NCBI GenBank assembly: GCA_964439745.1
Contig: CAYTQK010000153.1
Coordinates: forward strand, 1-8,052
Origin: CAYTQK01 sp964439745
GTDB taxonomy: Bacteria > Desulfobacterota > Desulfobacteria > Desulfobacterales > Desulfosudaceae
Length of the DNA: 8,052 bases
Direction of reading: 5' to 3'
Made by a program: the position numbers and the translations under genes. This document shows positions 5,208-8,052 of this stretch, piece after piece; the stretch's first letter is position 1; each line of letters begins with the position of its first letter. Below the pieces are notes generated by a model, which was not told the origin of the DNA, did not search any database, and saw only the letters and a program-made list of their open reading frames with translations.

Positions 5208-7381
5208 CAAAATCATATGTAAAGGTGGCCCTGGCCGGCAATCCCAATTCCGGGAAAACCACCATTTTCAACCAGATCACGGGAACCCGGCAGAAGGTCG
5301 GTAACTGGTCCGGGGTGACGGTTGCCAAAAAAGAGGGCTTTATTCAATGCGGGGGCTATAATATTGAGGTTGTGGATCTGCCCGGCACCTACAGCCTGAC
5401 CCCCTTTTCCGTGGAAGAGATCATCGCCCGGAACTTTATCCTGGACGAATCACCGGACGTGGTCGTGGTCATCATTGATGCCGCCAACCTGGAGCGCAAT
5501 CTTTACCTGGCCACCCAGATCCGCGAACTGGACTGCAAGGTTCTGTTCGCCCTGAACATGGCCGACCTGGCCGAATCCAAGGGCATTACCATTGATGCCG
5601 AAAAACTTTCCCAGCTGCTGGACGTGGAAGTGGTTTTTACGGTGGGCAACAAGGGCGAAGGCGTGTCGGAACTGCTGGACCGGGTGATCTACCTGGCCGA
5701 GTCCGGTACGCCCACCCAGCCGGAACGCCGGGTCCGCTATAACCGCGATGCCGAGGCCGCCATTGCCGAACTCAAGGACCACATCGATGCCGCCGGCGGC
5801 TCTTTTTATAACAGCCGCTGGATCGCCATCAAGCTGCTGGAAAAAGACGAGATTGTCCGGGACCGCATCCAGGGTACCGCCGGCGATGCCGGGCAACCCC
5901 TGCTGGAAGAAGCCGATCGGCTGCGCACCCGCCTGATGGATCTGTACGACGAGGATCCGGAAATCATAATGACCGACGAGCGCTACGGATTCATCGCCGG
6001 CATTCTGAAGGAAGGGGTAAACGTGGCCCAGAAAAGACGGGGGGACATGTCCCGCAGCATCGACCTGGTCCTGACCGACAAGTTCCTGGGGTTTCCCATT
6101 TTTATCTTTTTTCTCTGGCTGATGTTTCAGTTGACCTTCAGCCTGGGCGCCTACCCCATGGAGTGGATCGAAGCCGGGTTTTCCCTGGTCTCCCAGGGGG
6201 TGGGCGGCCTGCTGCCGGACGGCCTGCTGCAGATGTTCCTGCAGGACGGCCTCGTCGCCGGGGTGGGCAGCGTGGCCATTTTTCTGCCCAATATCCTGAT
6301 TCTTTTTTTCTTCATCGCACTGTTCGAGGATACCGGTTACATGGCCCGGGCGGCGTTTTTGATGGACCGGATCATGCACCTCATCGGCCTGCACGGCAAG
6401 TCCTTCATTCCCATGCTGATGGGCTTCGGCTGCAGCGTCCCGGCCGTGATGGCCGCCCGGACCCTGGAAAACCGCAAAGACCGGATCCTGACCATCCTGA
6501 TTACCCCCTTCATGTCCTGTTCGGCCCGACTGCCGGTGTATATCGTCCTGGCGGGGACGTTTTTCCCGCACCAGGCCGGGACGGTGATTTTTTCTATTTA
6601 CCTGCTGGGGGTGCTGATCGCCATCCTCACCGGCCGGCTGTTTCGTTCCACCCTGCTGAGAGGCGAGGATGCTCCCTTTGTCATGGAGCTGCCGCCGTAT
6701 CGGGCGCCCATGCTGAAAGGCCTGCTGATTCACATGTGGGACCGGGCCAAGCAGTTTTTGAAAAAGATGGGCGGCGTCATCCTGGTCGGTTCCATGGTTA
6801 TCTGGGTGCTTTCCACCTTTCCCCGTGATATTCAGTATGATACCGATTATGCCGCGCAAATGGCGCAGATCAAGACCACCTATGCCGCCCGCCTGGACCA
6901 GGCTGAAGGCGCGGCCAGGAAGCAGGTTCTGGCCGCGGACAAGGCCGCCCGCCTGGAGGCAGTGGCCCAGGCCAAGGCCCGGGAGCGGTCGGAAAAGGTG
7001 TACATGGGCCGTATCGGCGCCTTTATCGCGCCGGTATTCGAACCGATCGGGATCGACTGGCGGGGCAGCGTGGCTCTGCTGACCGGATTCGTGGCCAAGG
7101 AGATCGTGATCAGTACCATGGGGGTTCTCTATGCCGTGGAAGGGGCGGAAAGCGGCGCCCTGCGCCAGGCCCTGCAGGATTCGGGCATGACGCCCCTGTC
7201 CGCCCTGTCCATGATGGTCTTTGTCCTGCTCTACATCCCCTGCATTGCCACCGTGGCCGCCATCCGCCGGGAAACCGGGTCTGTCCGCTGGGCAATTTTC
7301 AATATCGCCTATACCACCCTGGTGGCCTGGGGCGCTTCTTTTGTCGTCTACCAGTGCGGCCTTTTGCTGGGATTGGCTTGA
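5204..7381 (+). CDS. feoB: FeoB, GTP-binding ferrous iron transport protein
   Basis: FeoB is the inner-membrane Fe2+ permease with an N-terminal cytoplasmic G-protein domain. The GTPase motifs are intact: G1 GNPNSGKT at 12-19, G2 Thr within GNWSGVTV (33-40), G3 DLPG at 58-61, G4 NMAD at 118-121 and G5-like VGNKGEG at 147-153. A helical linker follows to about 285, then the membrane part. Its first gate block spans roughly 353-445 (FLPNILILFFF, EDTGYMARAAFLMD, GFGCSVPAVMAART with C410, PFMSCSARLPVY with C439). The second gate block is LLTGFVAKEIVISTMGVLYA at 625-644, and LLYIPCIATVAAIRRE is at 675-690. The length of 725 is close to E. coli's 773. An Ala-rich charged helix at about 548-598 sits between two membrane segments. 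The start is GTG at 5204, overlapping the feoA stop as GTGA, with AGGA 9 bases upstream. Confidence 0.97.
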   Translation: MTKSYVKVALAGNPNSGKTTIFNQITGTRQKVGNWSGVTVAKKEGFIQCGGYNIEVVDLPGTYSLTPFSVEEIIARNFILDESPDVVVVIIDAANLERNLYLATQIRELDCKVLFALNMADLAESKGITIDAEKLSQLLDVEVVFTVGNKGEGVSELLDRVIYLAESGTPTQPERRVRYNRDAEAAIAELKDHIDAAGGSFYNSRWIAIKLLEKDEIVRDRIQGTAGDAGQPLLEEADRLRTRLMDLYDEDPEIIMTDERYGFIAGILKEGVNVAQKRRGDMSRSIDLVLTDKFLGFPIFIFFLWLMFQLTFSLGAYPMEWIEAGFSLVSQGVGGLLPDGLLQMFLQDGLVAGVGSVAIFLPNILILFFFIALFEDTGYMARAAFLMDRIMHLIGLHGKSFIPMLMGFGCSVPAVMAARTLENRKDRILTILITPFMSCSARLPVYIVLAGTFFPHQAGTVIFSIYLLGVLIAILTGRLFRSTLLRGEDAPFVMELPPYRAPMLKGLLIHMWDRAKQFLKKMGGVILVGSMVIWVLSTFPRDIQYDTDYAAQMAQIKTTYAARLDQAEGAARKQVLAADKAARLEAVAQAKARERSEKVYMGRIGAFIAPVFEPIGIDWRGSVALLTGFVAKEIVISTMGVLYAVEGAESGALRQALQDSGMTPLSALSMMVFVLLYIPCIATVAAIRRETGSVRWAIFNIAYTTLVAWGASFVVYQCGLLLGLA

Positions 7382-7384
7382 TTT

Positions 7385-7398
7385 TTCCCGGCAGGGAA
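7385..7398 (+). terminator. Very weak hairpin after feoB
   Basis: TTCCC-GGCA-GGGAA forms a 5-base-pair stem starting 4 bases after the feoB stop. Only a scattered AT-rich region and a T run at 7424-7429 follow, not a proper U tract. Termination here is possible but poorly supported. Confidence 0.2.
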
Positions 7399-7427
7399 GA
7401 TAAAATCATAATTTCGTTCTTTATTTT

Positions 7428-7443
7428 TTGGTAAAAAAATTGC
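7428..7443 (+). promoter_or_regulatory. Sigma-54-like promoter ahead of the phosphatase gene
   Basis: TTGG, eight bases (TAAAAAAA), then TTGC gives the GG-N10-GC spacing of -24/-12 promoters, with the most conserved bases present. The CACG part of the consensus is poor. Transcription would start near 7455, about 75 bases before the phosphatase ATG. A perfect TTGACA at 7481-7486 is a rival sigma-70 -35, but it lacks a recognisable -10. Confidence 0.35.
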
Positions 7444-7505
7444 GCCGGTGTCCGGAGACGGGCGGGCCGGAACAACATGATTGACAAAGCCGCCAAGAAA
7501 AAGGG

Positions 7506-7522
7506 TGATGTCCCTGACATCA
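7506..7522. promoter_or_regulatory. Inverted repeat abutting the phosphatase start codon
   Basis: TGATGTCCCTGACATCA has perfect 7-base arms and a 3-base centre, ending 7 bases before the ATG at 7530. It occupies the place where a ribosome site would be and no clear Shine-Dalgarno is present. As DNA it could be an operator; as RNA it could hide the start region. The regulator is unknown. Confidence 0.45.
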
Positions 7523-7529
7523 TATTACC

Positions 7530-8052
7530 ATGGGTAAAATTTTCGCCGTTGGAGACATTCACGGGTGTGACGTGAAGCTGCGGGAGTTGATGGAAAAAAT
7601 CCAGCCCGATTACAGCGAAGATACCGTGGTGTTCCTGGGAGATTATATCGACCGGGGCGAAGGGTCGTATAATGTCGTGGATTACCTGGCCGGCCTCAAG
7701 GCAAAACATGATCACCTGGTCTTTCTCAAGGGCAATCATGAAGAGATGTTCTTCAACTACCTGTCCGGCGAGGATGAGATCACCTTCCTTTTCAACGGCG
7801 GGGAAAAGACGCTCAAAGAGTATACCGACAGCAACGGGGACCTGGCCATTCCCCAGGCGCACCTGAATTTTTTCAATTCCCTGCAGCTGTACTATGAAAC
7901 CGATGATTATATTTTCGTTCATGCCGGTCTGCGGGAAGGTGTGGCCCTGGAGAAGCAGAAGCCAGAGGATCTTTTATGGATCCGGAAAAGCTTTATCAAT
8001 TCGGATTATGATTTCGGCAAAACAGTCGTGTTCGGCCACACGCCGTTTTCCG
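7530..8052 (+). CDS. PPP-family metallophosphatase, Ser/Thr protein phosphatase type (3' end outside window)
   Basis: This is a calcineurin-like phosphoesterase of the bacterial PPP type that uses two metal ions to hydrolyse phosphate esters. The 174 residues present contain the full signature: GDIHG at 8-12, GDYIDRG at 37-43, GNHEEM at 68-73, the HAG of FVHAGLREG at 129-137 and FGHTPF at 168-173. The D, H and N ligands are all present. DLLWIRKSF near 147-155 is common in this group. No signal peptide or membrane segment is seen, so it should act in the cytoplasm. Perhaps 50-70 residues are missing past the right edge. ATG at 7530 starts exactly at the family N-terminus, and an in-frame TGA lies at 7515-7517, but no good ribosome site is visible. 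The substrate cannot be read from sequence; protein phosphatase and dinucleoside tetraphosphate hydrolase are both possible. It appears to be transcribed apart from feoAB. Confidence 0.93.
   Translation, partial: MGKIFAVGDIHGCDVKLRELMEKIQPDYSEDTVVFLGDYIDRGEGSYNVVDYLAGLKAKHDHLVFLKGNHEEMFFNYLSGEDEITFLFNGGEKTLKEYTDSNGDLAIPQAHLNFFNSLQLYYETDDYIFVHAGLREGVALEKQKPEDLLWIRKSFINSDYDFGKTVVFGHTPFS

Noticed and set aside
5450..6859. 469-codon minus-strand frame opposite feoB
   Set aside because: It is antisense to a fully conserved FeoB. Its His/Gln/Gly-rich translation is typical of a shadow frame in GC-rich DNA.
7477..7575. 32-residue open frame (MIDKAAKKK...) overlapping the phosphatase start
   Set aside because: It has only a poor ribosome site and overlaps the conserved phosphatase N-terminus in another frame. 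A regulatory upstream peptide cannot be excluded, but nothing supports it.

Overview
The window looks like ordinary chromosomal housekeeping DNA from a GC-rich Gram-negative bacterium. A sulfate-reducer-like member of the Desulfobacterota (former Deltaproteobacteria) is my best guess. That guess rests on the protein flavour, GC-rich genes separated by AT-rich spacers, and a sigma-54-like site. No marker gene settles it. I found no mobile element, CRISPR array, tRNA, rRNA or phage gene.

Layout. The left half is on the minus strand. A 139-residue protein with an extremely acidic tail (1549 to 1130) is followed after about 30 bases by argS, arginyl-tRNA synthetase, which starts at 1099 and runs off the left edge of the window. 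Upstream of these, after a 138-base spacer, is a two-gene potassium uptake unit. It reads trkA (4504 to 3140), the NAD-binding gating subunit, then trkH (3139 to 1688), the membrane subunit. The trkH TTG start directly follows the trkA stop codon, in the same frame.

A 457-base divergent spacer (4505 to 4961) separates trkA from the right-hand genes. It holds a near-consensus sigma-70 promoter for trkA with a palindrome across its spacer and -10. It also holds a perfect 11-base inverted repeat, four tandem TTAAGT repeats, and a plausible promoter for the rightward genes. Rightward come feoA and feoB (ferrous iron uptake), which overlap by four bases and are surely co-translated. After a 148-base spacer, with a sigma-54-like site and an inverted repeat against the start codon, comes a PPP-family metallophosphatase (from 7530) that runs off the right edge.

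How the genes work together. TrkA and TrkH form one K+ uptake system and FeoA and FeoB one Fe2+ uptake system. They share a divergent control region, but nothing shows a shared regulator. The other genes are functionally unrelated. I see no convincing new multi-gene system. The points worth a second look are the regulatory architecture at 4505-4961, the trkA/trkH junction, the acidic protein ahead of argS, and the region before the phosphatase.
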